From the NCBI RefSeq assembly GCF_039542055.1, contig NZ_BAABHK010000007.1, positions 248,001 to 312,000 of the forward strand: DNA of 64,000 bases, written 5' to 3'. Positions 41,721 through 50,889 of the stretch are shown in pieces. The stretch's first letter is position 1, and each line of letters begins with the position of its first letter. The position numbers and the translations under genes were made by a program. Origin of the DNA: Actinoallomurus vinaceus. Lineage in GTDB: Bacteria > Actinomycetota > Actinomycetes > Streptosporangiales > Streptosporangiaceae. A model generated the notes under the pieces. That model was not told where the DNA came from. It ran no database searches and saw only the letters and a program-made list of their open reading frames with translations.

Positions 41721-43046
41721 TCAGGCGGGCAGCCGGATGGTGATCACCGCGCCGCCGAGCGGCGGACCGTTCTTCGCGTCGACCATGCCACCGTGGGCCG
41801 CGACCACGCTGCGGACGATCGACAGGCCCAGCCCCGCGCCCGGCGTGCCTCGCGTACGGGCCGTGTCTCCTCGGGCGAAGCGTTCGAATGCCGAGTCCAG
41901 GAGGCCGGGCGCGAATCCGGGGCCGTCGTCGGCGGCCTCGATCGTCACCTCGTCCGGCTCACGGCTGATCGTCAGCCGCAGGGCTCGCGCCCCCGCGGCG
42001 GCGCTGTTGGCGGCGAGGTTGGTGAGCACCTGGCGGAGCCGGTCACCGTCGGCGTCCACGACCACCGGGTCGCCCGTGACGTCGGTCCGCAGGCCGAGGA
42101 TCGGTTCGAGGCGGCGTGCCTCCGCGGCGGCCAGGTCGAGCAGGTCGAGGGGTTCACGGCGGAGCAGCAGCGTTCCGGCGCGTTCCCGGGCCAGCAGGAG
42201 GAGGTCCTCGGCGAGCCGGGTGAGCCGGTCGGTCTCGGCGAGGGACGCCTGCAATGATCTTTCGATCTCCTCGCGGTGGCCGGTCGCGGCGAGCGCGAGT
42301 TCGAGCTGCCCCCGTAGGACGGCGATCGGGCTGCGGAGCTCATGACCGGCGTCGTCGACGAACGCGCGTTCCCGCTCGAAGGAGACACGCAGGCGGGCGA
42401 GCATCGCGTCCAGCGTGCGGGCCAGTTCCGCGATCTCGTCGTCACCGGGGACGGACGGCAACCGCCGGCCCGTGTCGAGCGAGGAGATCGCGGACGCCTC
42501 CCGGGTCAGCGCGCGGACCGGCCGCAGCGCGGCGCGCAGCACGCACCAGCCGGCCACCGTCAGGACGGCGACGAGTCCCGGCGCGGCCAGGAAGAGCACC
42601 CACGTGAGACGGTGGCGGGCGGCCTCGGCGGGATGGGTCGACACCGCCACGGCCAGCACGCGGCCGTGGCGGATCCGGCGGGCCAGCATCCGCGCCGGCG
42701 CGCCGCCCGGCAGTGAGCGGTGGACCAGGCGTCGGCCGGTGAAGGAGCGCACCTCGGAGACGCTGAGAAGTCGTACGCCGGCCAGCGCGGGTGAACCGCT
42801 GATCTGCGTGCCGTCGCCCGCGTACAGCTGGGCCAGCGGGTCGCGGCCGACCGCGCCGAGATCCCCCTGAGTCGCCGCGGTCGCCAGGTCGTGGCTCCGC
42901 TGGGTCAGATCCTCGTCGAGCGCGGCGTTCAGCTGCCGGACGAGCAGGACGTAGAGGAGGACGAGGCAGAGCATGAGCGCCGCCGACGCGCCCAGCGTGA
43001 ACGCCAGGAGCAGCCGGGCGCGCAGCGAGCCCGGCACCAGCCGCAC
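41721..43046 (-). CDS. Two-component sensor histidine kinase
   Basis: 441-residue membrane kinase. Two membrane segments (about 12-32 and 148-168) flank a ~115-residue extracellular sensor; HAMP domain (about 170-222), phospho-His in DDAGHELRSP (about 231-240), then ATP-binding N, G1 and G2 boxes (NLAANSAAA, DDGPGFAPG, GAGLGLSIV). GTG start with GGGAGG upstream. The matching response regulator is on the other strand, beyond the DUF1003-like gene. Confidence 0.92.
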   Translation of the reverse strand: MRLVPGSLRARLLLAFTLGASAALMLCLVLLYVLLVRQLNAALDEDLTQRSHDLATAATQGDLGAVGRDPLAQLYAGDGTQISGSPALAGVRLLSVSEVRSFTGRRLVHRSLPGGAPARMLARRIRHGRVLAVAVSTHPAEAARHRLTWVLFLAAPGLVAVLTVAGWCVLRAALRPVRALTREASAISSLDTGRRLPSVPGDDEIAELARTLDAMLARLRVSFERERAFVDDAGHELRSPIAVLRGQLELALAATGHREEIERSLQASLAETDRLTRLAEDLLLLARERAGTLLLRREPLDLLDLAAAEARRLEPILGLRTDVTGDPVVVDADGDRLRQVLTNLAANSAAAGARALRLTISREPDEVTIEAADDGPGFAPGLLDSAFERFARGDTARTRGTPGAGLGLSIVRSVVAAHGGMVDAKNGPPLGGAVITIRLPA

Positions 43047-43068
43047 GGGGTCCCACCTCCCAGATCTT

Positions 43069-43083
43069 CATGCTGCTCTCATG
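43069..43083. promoter_or_regulatory. CATG direct repeat, 11-bp period
   Basis: TTCATG and CTCATG, 11 bp apart (CATG at 43069 and 43080), in the gap between the kinase gene and the divergent membrane-protein gene. Tandem sites one turn apart are the usual form for OmpR/PhoB-type response regulators, such as the one encoded at 43564. Confidence 0.4.
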
Positions 43084-43105
43084 GCGACCGGCCCAATCTG
43101 GACCC

Positions 43106-43600
43106 ATGAGAGAGACGACGTACTTCATCCACCCGCCGGACCCGAAGATCACACTCCACCGGGGGCACGTGCCCGGCCGGGCCGAGCGCGCCCGCGACCT
43201 GGCGAGCGACCTGCTGGGATCGTGGACCTTCCTGGGCGCGGTGCTGGTCCTCGTAACGGTCGCGGCGACGCTGACGGACCTGCACGTCCGGGACACGAAC
43301 GCGGTCACGACCCTCGACCTCATCATGCCCGGTCTCACCCTGGCCACCGCGTCCCTGGTCCTGATGGCCATCCGCCACGCCGTCCGCGCCGCCGACGAGC
43401 GGGCGCGGAGCCACCTCGCGGCAGCGCGGCGGATCGAGGCGGCCGGCGGCGAGATCCTCGGCGAACTGGACCAGATCAACTCTGGGCTCGCCCGGCTGGC
43501 CGCCCGGATCGAGACCACCCGGCGCACGATGGCGGCCGAAGAGGCGAGACTAGGCTGTTCGACATGCGGTTGCTCCTCGTCGAGGACGACCCCGGAATGA
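43106..43600 (+). CDS. DUF1003-like membrane protein
   Basis: 164 residues with two membrane segments (about 38-58 and 72-95) and the start of the DUF1003-like pattern (LGSWTFLGA). The rest is a cytoplasmic helical, coiled-coil-like tail (about 98-150; EILGELDQINSGLARLAAR). Its last 37 bases overlap the response-regulator gene in another frame, so the two are coupled. Function unknown; perhaps a partner of the adjacent sensor kinase. Confidence 0.7.
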   Translation: MRETTYFIHPPDPKITLHRGHVPGRAERARDLASDLLGSWTFLGAVLVLVTVAATLTDLHVRDTNAVTTLDLIMPGLTLATASLVLMAIRHAVRAADERARSHLAAARRIEAAGGEILGELDQINSGLARLAARIETTRRTMAAEEARLGCSTCGCSSSRTTPE

Positions 43601-44238
43601 GCGCCATGCTGGTCCGCGCCCTGCGGCGTGCGGGCTACTCCGTCGACGCCGTCGCGTACGGCGAGGACGCGATGTGGAGCGTTCTGGAGATCGACTACGA
43701 CGTGGTCGTCCTCGACGCGATGATCCCGGCCCCGGACGGGTTCGAGGTGTGCCGCCGCATGCGCGAGCGGGGCCGGTGGATGCCGGTCCTCATCCTCACC
43801 GCACGCGACGCGGTCCGCGACCGGGTCCGCGGCTTGGACGCGGGCGCGGACGACTACCTGACCAAACCGTTCGCGCTCGAGGAGTTGTACGCGCGGCTGC
43901 GCGCGCTGGTCCGCCGCGAGCCGCTCGACCGCCCGGCCGTGCTCCAGGTCGCCGACCTGCGGCTGGACCCGCGCACCCGCTCGGTGCGGCGGGGCGACGT
44001 CGACATCCGGCTGTCGCCCAAGGAGTTCGAAGTGCTGCGCGAACTCATGCGCCGGCCCGACGAGGTGCTGAGCCGCAGCCATCTGATCGACCATGTCTGG
44101 GACTTCGCCTACACGGGCGGATCGAACGTCGTCGACGTCTACATCCGGTCGCTGCGGGACAAGATCGACCGTCCCTTCGCCCGCGACACCATCCAGACCG
44201 TTCGCGGCGTCGGTTACCGGATCGAGTCCGGCGCCTGA
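43564..44238 (+). CDS. OmpR-family response regulator
   Basis: 224 residues. Receiver domain (1-115) with acidic pocket VEDD, phospho-Asp in VVVLDAMIP (about 51), and K in LTKPF; C-terminal winged helix (about 125-222; LSPKEFEVLRELMRRP, RGVGYRIE). Starts inside the upstream gene. Partner of the divergent histidine kinase. Confidence 0.92.
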   Translation: MRLLLVEDDPGMSAMLVRALRRAGYSVDAVAYGEDAMWSVLEIDYDVVVLDAMIPAPDGFEVCRRMRERGRWMPVLILTARDAVRDRVRGLDAGADDYLTKPFALEELYARLRALVRREPLDRPAVLQVADLRLDPRTRSVRRGDVDIRLSPKEFEVLRELMRRPDEVLSRSHLIDHVWDFAYTGGSNVVDVYIRSLRDKIDRPFARDTIQTVRGVGYRIESGA

Positions 44239-44247
44239 CCGCGTCGC

Positions 44248-45969
44248 CTACGAGGCGTTGAGCGCGACGTCGTCGACGACAAAACTGGTCCGCAGGGAGG
44301 CGTCCTCCGTGCCGGTGAAGGACAGCGACACCGTCTGGCCGGCGAAGGACGACAGGTCGAGCGCGACGGCCCGGTAGCCCGGAGCGGCGTTGAGGTTGGT
44401 GTACGTCGCGACGGTCCGGGTGCCGACCTTGACGGTCAGGGTGTCGTAGGCGACGGCGTCCGTCTCGGCGGTGTCGATGTGCAGCCAGAGGTTGAGAACC
44501 GCCCGGCAGCCCGCGGGGATCGTCACCGTCTGCGCGAGGGTGTCGGTGTGGGTGGTTCCGTAACCGTCCAGCCAGGCGAAGTGGGTGCCCGAGTGGGCGG
44601 TCTCGCCGCCGCCGTTGGCCAGGATCACATTGGGAGTGCTGGTCCAGGGCGACGCGCCGTTCTCGAATCCGCCATTGACGATCTTGTTTCCGGGTGAGAC
44701 GCACGGGCCGGTGCCGCCGCCGGGCCGGAAGGCGGTGAGGCCGTTCGGCGTACCCAGACCGGTCGGCCCGTCGTAACCGGCCCCGGCGGTGCACAGGTAG
44801 GCCGGGGTACAGGTGCCGTTGCGGCCGGACGCGACGTCGAACAACGCCGCCGGGTGCTGGTACGGGAAGGACGCGGGGTAGTTCTGGGCCGGCGGGGGCC
44901 CGGCCAGCGCGTACACGCCGGCGACGATCGGAGCGGAGGCGCTGGTGCCTCCGTAGACCTGCCAGCCGCCGGACTGGTACGTGTCGTAGACCGCCACACC
45001 GGTGGCGGGGTCGGCGACCGCGGAGACGTCGGCGACCGTACGTTTGGCGCATCCTCCGTCGCTCTGCCACGCCGGCTTGGCGATGTACGCGGTGCATCCG
45101 GACCCCGAGCCGCTCCACGCCGCCTCGCTCCAGCCGCGCGCGCCGGACGCTCTGGACAGGCTGGTGCCGCCGACTGCGGTCACGAAGCGGGACGCAGCCG
45201 GATATTCAACGTGGTATCCGTCGTCACCGGAGGAGGCGGTGATCGCCACTCCCGGATGGTCGAAGTAGGTGGCGTCGAGGCTCGGAGCGTTGGAGAGCTC
45301 CGCTCCGCCGTAACTGTTGGAGACGTACTTGGCGCCCATGCGAACGGCGGTGTTGACCGCCGTGCCGAGGTCGGTGAGGAACGGCGCTGTGGCCTCGACC
45401 AGCAGGAGTTTGCAGCTCGGGCAGATGGCGGACGCCATGTCCAGGTCCAGCGACTCCTCCGCCGCCCAGCCGGCGTCCGGTGTGGGCAGGGCGTTACCGC
45501 CGTTCTGGTCGACCTTCCGGAAGCAGCCGTTCGCGGTCGTGCACGGCGGGAGCCCGTACTGGGACCGGTAGACCGCGAGGTCGGCCTCGGCGTTCGGATC
45601 GTCGTACGCGTCGATGATCGCGATCGTCTGCCCGGCGCCGCCCGAGGACGGCAACGCGTAGGCGCTCCGCAGGTCGGCCGGCCCGAGGCCGGAAGGCGCG
45701 AGCAGATGCTGAATGCCGCGCGACGGCTTGACGTCGGTACGGATCAACGCGAGGCACGCCACCTCGTTCCGGTGCGTCGGCGGCGCGCACGCCCGCCTGA
45801 TCAGCACCTTGCCGGCGGGGAACGCCGCCGCCGCGGCGGAGTGGTTCCGCGGGCCCGGGTCGGCGGTACGCGCCGCGGCGGGAGAGGCCACGAATCCGAC
45901 GGCCAGGACGACCGCGGCGAGCACCGTAAGACCGGCACGCCTCATCCGCGACTGCTCAATGTCCGACAT
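44248..45969 (-). CDS. Secreted S53-family peptidase (sedolisin-like) with C-terminal domain
   Basis: 573-residue exported serine-carboxyl peptidase. Signal peptide about 1-33 (AVVLAVGFVASPAAA). Catalytic Glu/Asp in AAEESLDLDMA, oxyanion Asp in ASSGDDGYH, Ser in YGGTSASAP; calcium-site region GYDGPTGLGTPNG. The prodomain is very short compared with typical S53 enzymes. A C-terminal beta-sandwich (about 428-573; NGGFENGASPW at start) resembles P-domain or CBM-like adhesion modules. ATG 45969 has GGAGAA upstream. Converges on the response regulator with 9 bases between stops. Confidence 0.87.
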   Translation of the reverse strand: MSDIEQSRMRRAGLTVLAAVVLAVGFVASPAAARTADPGPRNHSAAAAAFPAGKVLIRRACAPPTHRNEVACLALIRTDVKPSRGIQHLLAPSGLGPADLRSAYALPSSGGAGQTIAIIDAYDDPNAEADLAVYRSQYGLPPCTTANGCFRKVDQNGGNALPTPDAGWAAEESLDLDMASAICPSCKLLLVEATAPFLTDLGTAVNTAVRMGAKYVSNSYGGAELSNAPSLDATYFDHPGVAITASSGDDGYHVEYPAASRFVTAVGGTSLSRASGARGWSEAAWSGSGSGCTAYIAKPAWQSDGGCAKRTVADVSAVADPATGVAVYDTYQSGGWQVYGGTSASAPIVAGVYALAGPPPAQNYPASFPYQHPAALFDVASGRNGTCTPAYLCTAGAGYDGPTGLGTPNGLTAFRPGGGTGPCVSPGNKIVNGGFENGASPWTSTPNVILANGGGETAHSGTHFAWLDGYGTTHTDTLAQTVTIPAGCRAVLNLWLHIDTAETDAVAYDTLTVKVGTRTVATYTNLNAAPGYRAVALDLSSFAGQTVSLSFTGTEDASLRTSFVVDDVALNAS

Positions 45970-46214
45970 GGCGCTTCTCCTCAGCCGGGTGTCGACGAAG
46001 CATCTGCGCGACCGCGAACGATCACGACGACCACCGTCGACGCACTTGGCCGGGGAGACGGAAACCGGCATGCCGGTGATGCCGAACCTTGCCGATTCGA
46101 TTAACCCACCGGCACCGAGGAGGGCCCCGATCGCGTCGCCACCGATGATCAGGAGCCGTTGCGGGCCGGGGACAGGGCGTACGCGGCCCCAGGCCTACCG
46201 TCCGCGCGGCGGGC

Positions 46215-46736
46215 TCAGTCCCATCCCAGGGGCACGGCGTCGCGGACGGGACCACCCACGGCGGGCTCGTCACCGGCGTCGGTGAACGCCCGCAGCGCGT
46301 CCACCAGGCCGGCCCGATGATCGGCGGGCATCGCGGCGACGATCGCCGCGATCTCCTCCCGCCGCCGGGCCGTCACCTCTTCCACGAGCCGCCGCCCGGA
46401 CTCGGTCGGCCGCAACAGGACCTCCCGGCGGCTGGCCGGGTTGGTCCGCCGGCTCACCAGGCCCGCGGCCACCAGACGTTCGACCATCCGCATCGCGGTG
46501 GAGGGATTGACCGCGAGATCCTCGGCGAGGGTCACCAGCTTGGTCTCCTCATGGGTGGCCAGCACCACCAGCAGGCGGAACTGCGGAAGCGTCACTCGCT
46601 CCCCCACCGACGCGAGCGACCGCGCCGAGATCGCCACCAGCAGCCGCGAGGCGGTCGACACCGCGGATGTCACCGCATCGACGTCCTCCATCGATGCCGG
46701 CTCCGGGCGCACCGGTTCGATCGCGGGGTCGGCCAT
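46215..46736 (-). CDS. MarR-family transcription regulator
   Basis: 173-residue winged-helix regulator: HTH about 70-95 (LAEDLAVNPSTAMRMVERLV), wing NPASRREVLLRPTESG. It follows the methyltransferase gene by 60 bases on the same strand. Targets unknown; no palindrome stands out beside it. Confidence 0.85.
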   Translation of the reverse strand: MADPAIEPVRPEPASMEDVDAVTSAVSTASRLLVAISARSLASVGERVTLPQFRLLVVLATHEETKLVTLAEDLAVNPSTAMRMVERLVAAGLVSRRTNPASRREVLLRPTESGRRLVEEVTARRREEIAAIVAAMPADHRAGLVDALRAFTDAGDEPAVGGPVRDAVPLGWD

Positions 46737-46796
46737 GGGGGTGTTCTACCCGGTACCCCGGCCGCCCGCACGGTGCAATGGTGGCGGTCGCCCGGC

Positions 46797-47603
46797 TCAG
46801 CGCCGGCGCGCGACCGCCGTCCAGCCGGCCCGCAGCGGCTTCGCGATGCGGGTGGGCCGCCACTCGCACAGGTTGACCACGCCGGGCTCGACGATGTCCA
46901 GCCCCTCGAGGTAGCCGGTGACCTCGTCGCGGGTCCGCGCGATGAAGGGGGCGTTGGCGCCCCGGTAGGCGGACGCCACATTCACGTTGCGGCGTTCCTC
47001 CACCGCAGCGTGGGAGAGGATGACGTGGCTGCCGGGCGCGAGCACGTCCCGGTACTCCCGGACGAGACCGGCCGGATCCTCCTCGTCGGCGACGAAGTGG
47101 AGGACGGCCACGAACAACAGCCCGACCGGACGGCTGAAGTCGATCAATCGCCGGGTCTCCGGGTCCTCCAGGACGGCGGCCGGATCGCGCAGGTCGGCGC
47201 GGACGACGGTGGTGCGCTCGTCGGAGGCCAGCAACGCCCGCGCGTGGGAGATCACCACCGGGTCGTTGTCCACGTAGACCACCCGGGCGTGCGGGTGGAC
47301 GGACTGCGCGATCTCGTGCACGTTGCCCTGCGTCGGCAGGCCCGAGCCGAGGTCGATGAACTGGTCGACGCCGCAGTCCGCGACGTGCCGCACGGCGCGC
47401 TGGAGGAACTCCCGGTTCGCCCGGGCGACCGCGCCGACGTCGGGCAGGGCCTCGGTGACCTTCTCGGCGGCCGCCCGATCGGCGGCGAAGTGGTCCTTCC
47501 CGCCGAGGAAGTAGTCGTACATCCGCGCGACGCTCGGCGTGGTGGGATCCAGGTCGAGACCGGCCGGCCCCACCCTGGCGCGTTCACTCATCCAGCCGTT
47601 CAC
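46797..47603 (-). CDS. SAM-dependent methyltransferase, DUF574 family
   Basis: 268-residue S-adenosylmethionine-dependent methyltransferase (PF04672), a family expanded in Streptomyces and Streptosporangiales. Landmarks: PSVARMYDYFLGGKDHFAADR near the start (key residues YDYxLGGKDNF-like), SAM loop FIDLGSGLPTQGN (about 82-94), VYVDNDPVVISHARALL, and D-L-R-D. Two Met starts (1 and 5). Physiological substrate not known. Confidence 0.9.
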   Translation of the reverse strand: MNGWMSERARVGPAGLDLDPTTPSVARMYDYFLGGKDHFAADRAAAEKVTEALPDVGAVARANREFLQRAVRHVADCGVDQFIDLGSGLPTQGNVHEIAQSVHPHARVVYVDNDPVVISHARALLASDERTTVVRADLRDPAAVLEDPETRRLIDFSRPVGLLFVAVLHFVADEEDPAGLVREYRDVLAPGSHVILSHAAVEERRNVNVASAYRGANAPFIARTRDEVTGYLEGLDIVEPGVVNLCEWRPTRIAKPLRAGWTAVARRR

Positions 47604-47868
47604 CGGCCGCGGCCTCCCCCGATGCGAACGATCACTCGAAGATCGTAGTACCGGTCCGCCCGGCGATCGTGGGCATCGCGCGACTACACGATGTGAGGAT
47701 GTGGCGGACCCGGACCGCCGTCACCATGGGTATACGCGGCGTGTCGCCAGGCCGGCCGCGTCGGCCCGGCGGGGCCCGGCGTCCGCCGGCCCCGGCGCAC
47801 GCGGCCGGTGCTCGTGGTGGCCGCCGTCGTCATCCCGGCTCGCCACGGGACAGGGGGAGGTGGACCGG

Positions 47869-48999
47869 ATGGCCAACGGCCGGTGTCACGAACTCCGCAT
47901 CGGGGTGCTCGGCTCGTACGGCGGGCTGAACCTCGGCGACGAGGCGATCCTCGCCTGTGTCCTCGACAGCCTGCGGCAGATACGGCCCGCGGCGCAACAG
48001 GTCGTGTTCAGCCGGCATCCCGAGCACACCCGCGCCTGTTTCGGCACCCCGGCGGTGGGCTACACCGAGGTCTCGCTGGGGCAGCTCGCCGAGATGGAGG
48101 CCGGGCTCGACCTGCTCATCCTCGGCGGGGGCGGCATCCTCCACGACGGCCTGGCCGCCTCGGTGATGCGGCCGGTGCGCCTGGCCCACCGGCTGGGCGT
48201 GCCCACCTTCGGCTACGCGATCGGCGCCGGGCCGTTGACCGGTCACGAGGAGATCGACGTCGTACGGGACACCGTCGAGCAGATGACCGACCTAACGGTC
48301 CGGGACCACGAGTCGATACTCGTCCTCGAAGGGATGGGGGTCACCCGGGAGATCTCGGCGACCGCCGACGCGGCGGTGCTGCTGGAGCCGGAGGAGTTCA
48401 CCGAGGAGATGCTGCTCCGGGAGGGCATCGACGGCCAGACCCGCCTGGTGGGGCTCTCGGTGCGCGAACCGGGCCGGGCGGCCGACAACCTCGACGAGAG
48501 CAGCTATCACGGTCTGCTCGCCGAGGTCGCGGACTTCATGACGTTCAGATACGACGCCCAGGCCGTGTTCATCCCGATGGAGCGCGGGGACATCGCCCAC
48601 TCTCACGCGGTCCTGTCGGCGATGAGCGCCCCGGAGAACGCCCGCGTGCTCAACCGCACGTACAGTCCCGGCCAGATCGCCGGGCTCATGCGTCACCTGG
48701 ACTTCGCGGTCGGGATGCGGCTCCACTTCCTGATCTTCGCCGCCCGCGCCGGCGTACCGATACTGCCGCTGCCGTACGCCGGAAAGGTCTTCGACTTCGC
48801 GCAGACGATCGGCGCCCCTGCCTTGACGGGCATCGAGCGACGGCAGGCCGGCCCGCTCCTGGCCCAGCTCGATCGGCTGTGGGACGAACGGGGCGCGTGT
48901 TCCACGATGCTGCGGGAGCGATTCCAGGTCCTGCGCGAGCGCGCGCGGGAGAACCAGGCGCGGTGCCGTGCGCTCATCGACCGGCTGGCCCCGGTCTGA
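47869..48999 (+). CDS. Polysaccharide pyruvyl transferase family protein
   Basis: 376-residue member of PF04230 (CsaB/WcaK type), which transfers pyruvate as a ketal to sugars of surface polymers. Opens with IGVLGSYGGLNLGDEAIL (about 10-27), then ILGGGGILHD and GAGPLTGHEE; VGMRLHFLIFAARAGVPILPLPY near the end has the His/Arg active-site pair (G-M-R-L-H). ATG 47869 has GGAGG eight bases upstream; GTG 47860 is possible. Stop overlaps the next ATG. Predicted role: pyruvylation of a cell-surface glycan. Confidence 0.88.
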   Translation: MANGRCHELRIGVLGSYGGLNLGDEAILACVLDSLRQIRPAAQQVVFSRHPEHTRACFGTPAVGYTEVSLGQLAEMEAGLDLLILGGGGILHDGLAASVMRPVRLAHRLGVPTFGYAIGAGPLTGHEEIDVVRDTVEQMTDLTVRDHESILVLEGMGVTREISATADAAVLLEPEEFTEEMLLREGIDGQTRLVGLSVREPGRAADNLDESSYHGLLAEVADFMTFRYDAQAVFIPMERGDIAHSHAVLSAMSAPENARVLNRTYSPGQIAGLMRHLDFAVGMRLHFLIFAARAGVPILPLPYAGKVFDFAQTIGAPALTGIERRQAGPLLAQLDRLWDERGACSTMLRERFQVLRERARENQARCRALIDRLAPV

Positions 49000-50645
49000 T
49001 GACACCGGACCGGTTCGTGCGCAACGCGCGTGATCACGGGCTGACCGGGGACGGGCACACCAACGACCAGCCCGCCCTGCAGGCCCTGGTCGACGAGCTC
49101 GGGGCGGCGTACGCGGCGGACGGCCGGCCGCGCACCATCTTCTGCCCGTCGGGGCTGTACTCGATCCGGGACCGGGGCACGGTCTGGCGGAGCGGGGTGT
49201 CCCTGATCGGTGCCGGCCCGGCGGCCACGCGCTTCGCCCTCGCCAACCCCGGCGACCCGGCCGCCGCGACCCCGCTGGCCTACTTCACGGCTCTGCAGCA
49301 CGGCGCGGGCCGTGGGAACCCCATCGCCGACTGCACCTTCGCGCGGTTCGAGATCGACGGCTCCGGCGTGATCCTCTCCCAGTACGACGTGCTGTCCAAG
49401 GGGCTCGGCCTGCAGTACGTCCTGCGCGGGCGCTTCCACGACCTCTACATTCACGACACGCCCGCCACCGGGTTCGGCTGCGACTTCCTGCAGGACACCT
49501 TCGTGGACGGCCTGCTGGTCGTGCACTGCGGGCGGCTCGAACGAGATGGCGAGTGGCTGGGAGGCGCCGGCATCGGCATCGGCACCGGCGGCTGGGGCTC
49601 CACCGAGCGCTGCACCGTGTCCTCGTGCACGACGGTGCGGAACGGCACCAACGGCATCTTCTTCGAGCTGCAGGACCGGCGGTGGCCCGCGACCCGCGGC
49701 ATCCGGGTGCTCGGCTGTCACTCGGAGGGCAACCGGTTCGGCATCTCCGACTGGGGCGCCGACGGCCTGGTCGTCTCCGGATGCACGCTGATCGGCAACC
49801 ACCAGGCCGGCTACGACGTCTCGGCGCTGGGCACGTCCGCCGTCGCCGGGCGCGGGGGGATCGTGACCGGCTGCATCATCGAGGACAACGTCTGGGACGG
49901 TGTCGCGATCGGCAACACGCCCGGCCCGTACACCTTGGCGGGCAACCGCATCAGCCGGAACGGCCGTTACGGGTACTGGCAGCACAACCTGGCCGGCGGC
50001 CCCCAGGAGGCGGCCGGCAACATGATCATCGATGCCAACGAGTTCTGGGACAACGGCCTGGACGGCATCTTCGTCGACTCGGCCCTCGCGGATCCCGACA
50101 TCGCCGGGAACCGCATCCGCGGCAACGGCCGCCAGTGCGAACCCGCGACCGAAGGCGAGGGCGACACGGTCTCCTACACGGCACGGTCGTTGATCGACAC
50201 CGCGGCCGACTGGCGGCCGAACGGGCACATCGGCAAATGGGTCACGGCGGGCGCGCAACAGGCCGTCGTGATGGGCAACGGCGCCACCGAACTCGCCCTC
50301 GCGCCCGTCCGTCCCGGCGCCACGACCGCGTGGCCGGAGGGCACCCCTTCCCCCGGATCCCCGTACCGGCTGCCCGACGCCCCCGACGTCAGAGCCGGCC
50401 TCACTCTCGCCGCCGCCGTTCACAGCCCGACGATCCGCGACAACCGGGTCTGGGACGGCCAGGACCGCAAGACCCAGACCCACGGGCTCGTCGTCACGGG
50501 GGCCGGCACCTGTGGCGCGGCCTGGGTCCACGACAACGCCCTGACCGGCAACGCCGTCGCCGCGACCCGTTTCGACACCGAACCCTCCGGAGGCTGCTGG
50601 TACCACAACCACGGCCTCGACGACTGCCCCGGCCGGCGCCCCTGA
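48999..50645 (+). CDS. Right-handed parallel beta-helix protein (pectate-lyase fold)
   Basis: 548 residues without signal peptide, beginning ATG in the overlap TGATG with the pyruvyl transferase gene. N-terminal segment GLTGDGHTNDQPALQALVDEL resembles the pectate_lyase_3/phage tailspike lead; then regular beta-helix coils with repeated N-x-I/G and C residues (CTVSSC, GCHSEGNRFGI, GCTLIGNH, GCIIEDN, NRISRNG, NEFWDNG, NRIRGNG). Such folds act as lyases, hydrolases or epimerases on polysaccharide. Coupling to pyruvyl transferase points to modification of a surface glycan. No obvious catalytic residues identified. Confidence 0.82.
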   Translation: MTPDRFVRNARDHGLTGDGHTNDQPALQALVDELGAAYAADGRPRTIFCPSGLYSIRDRGTVWRSGVSLIGAGPAATRFALANPGDPAAATPLAYFTALQHGAGRGNPIADCTFARFEIDGSGVILSQYDVLSKGLGLQYVLRGRFHDLYIHDTPATGFGCDFLQDTFVDGLLVVHCGRLERDGEWLGGAGIGIGTGGWGSTERCTVSSCTTVRNGTNGIFFELQDRRWPATRGIRVLGCHSEGNRFGISDWGADGLVVSGCTLIGNHQAGYDVSALGTSAVAGRGGIVTGCIIEDNVWDGVAIGNTPGPYTLAGNRISRNGRYGYWQHNLAGGPQEAAGNMIIDANEFWDNGLDGIFVDSALADPDIAGNRIRGNGRQCEPATEGEGDTVSYTARSLIDTAADWRPNGHIGKWVTAGAQQAVVMGNGATELALAPVRPGATTAWPEGTPSPGSPYRLPDAPDVRAGLTLAAAVHSPTIRDNRVWDGQDRKTQTHGLVVTGAGTCGAAWVHDNALTGNAVAATRFDTEPSGGCWYHNHGLDDCPGRRP

Positions 50646-50688
50646 CCCGTCTCCGCTCACGGCGGCGGTCGATCGCTCCGGAGGGCGG

Positions 50689-50880
50689 TCACACCCGGGT
50701 GTGGCGGCCACCTGTGGCACGCCCGCCGTCGACCACTGCGGGAGCGCTCTCGTCCTTACGCGAGACGGCGAGGTAGATGACGAGGCCCAGAATCGTCACG
50801 AGGAAGAGCGCGCTGGTCACGACCGTGCCGAGGCCGAGGCCGCCGTCGCCGCGGGACTGGGAGAGGTAGTCCCTGGCCAC
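50689..50880 (-). CDS. Small single-pass membrane protein
   Basis: 63 residues: a short polar N-terminus, one membrane segment (about 18-40; VVTSALFLVTILGLVIYLAV) and a basic, polar tail. It follows the sensor kinase stop by nine bases, so it is probably in the same operon. Unknown function; may assist the kinase. Confidence 0.5.
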   Translation of the reverse strand: MARDYLSQSRGDGGLGLGTVVTSALFLVTILGLVIYLAVSRKDESAPAVVDGGRATGGRHTRV

Positions 50881-50889
50881 GGACCGGGG

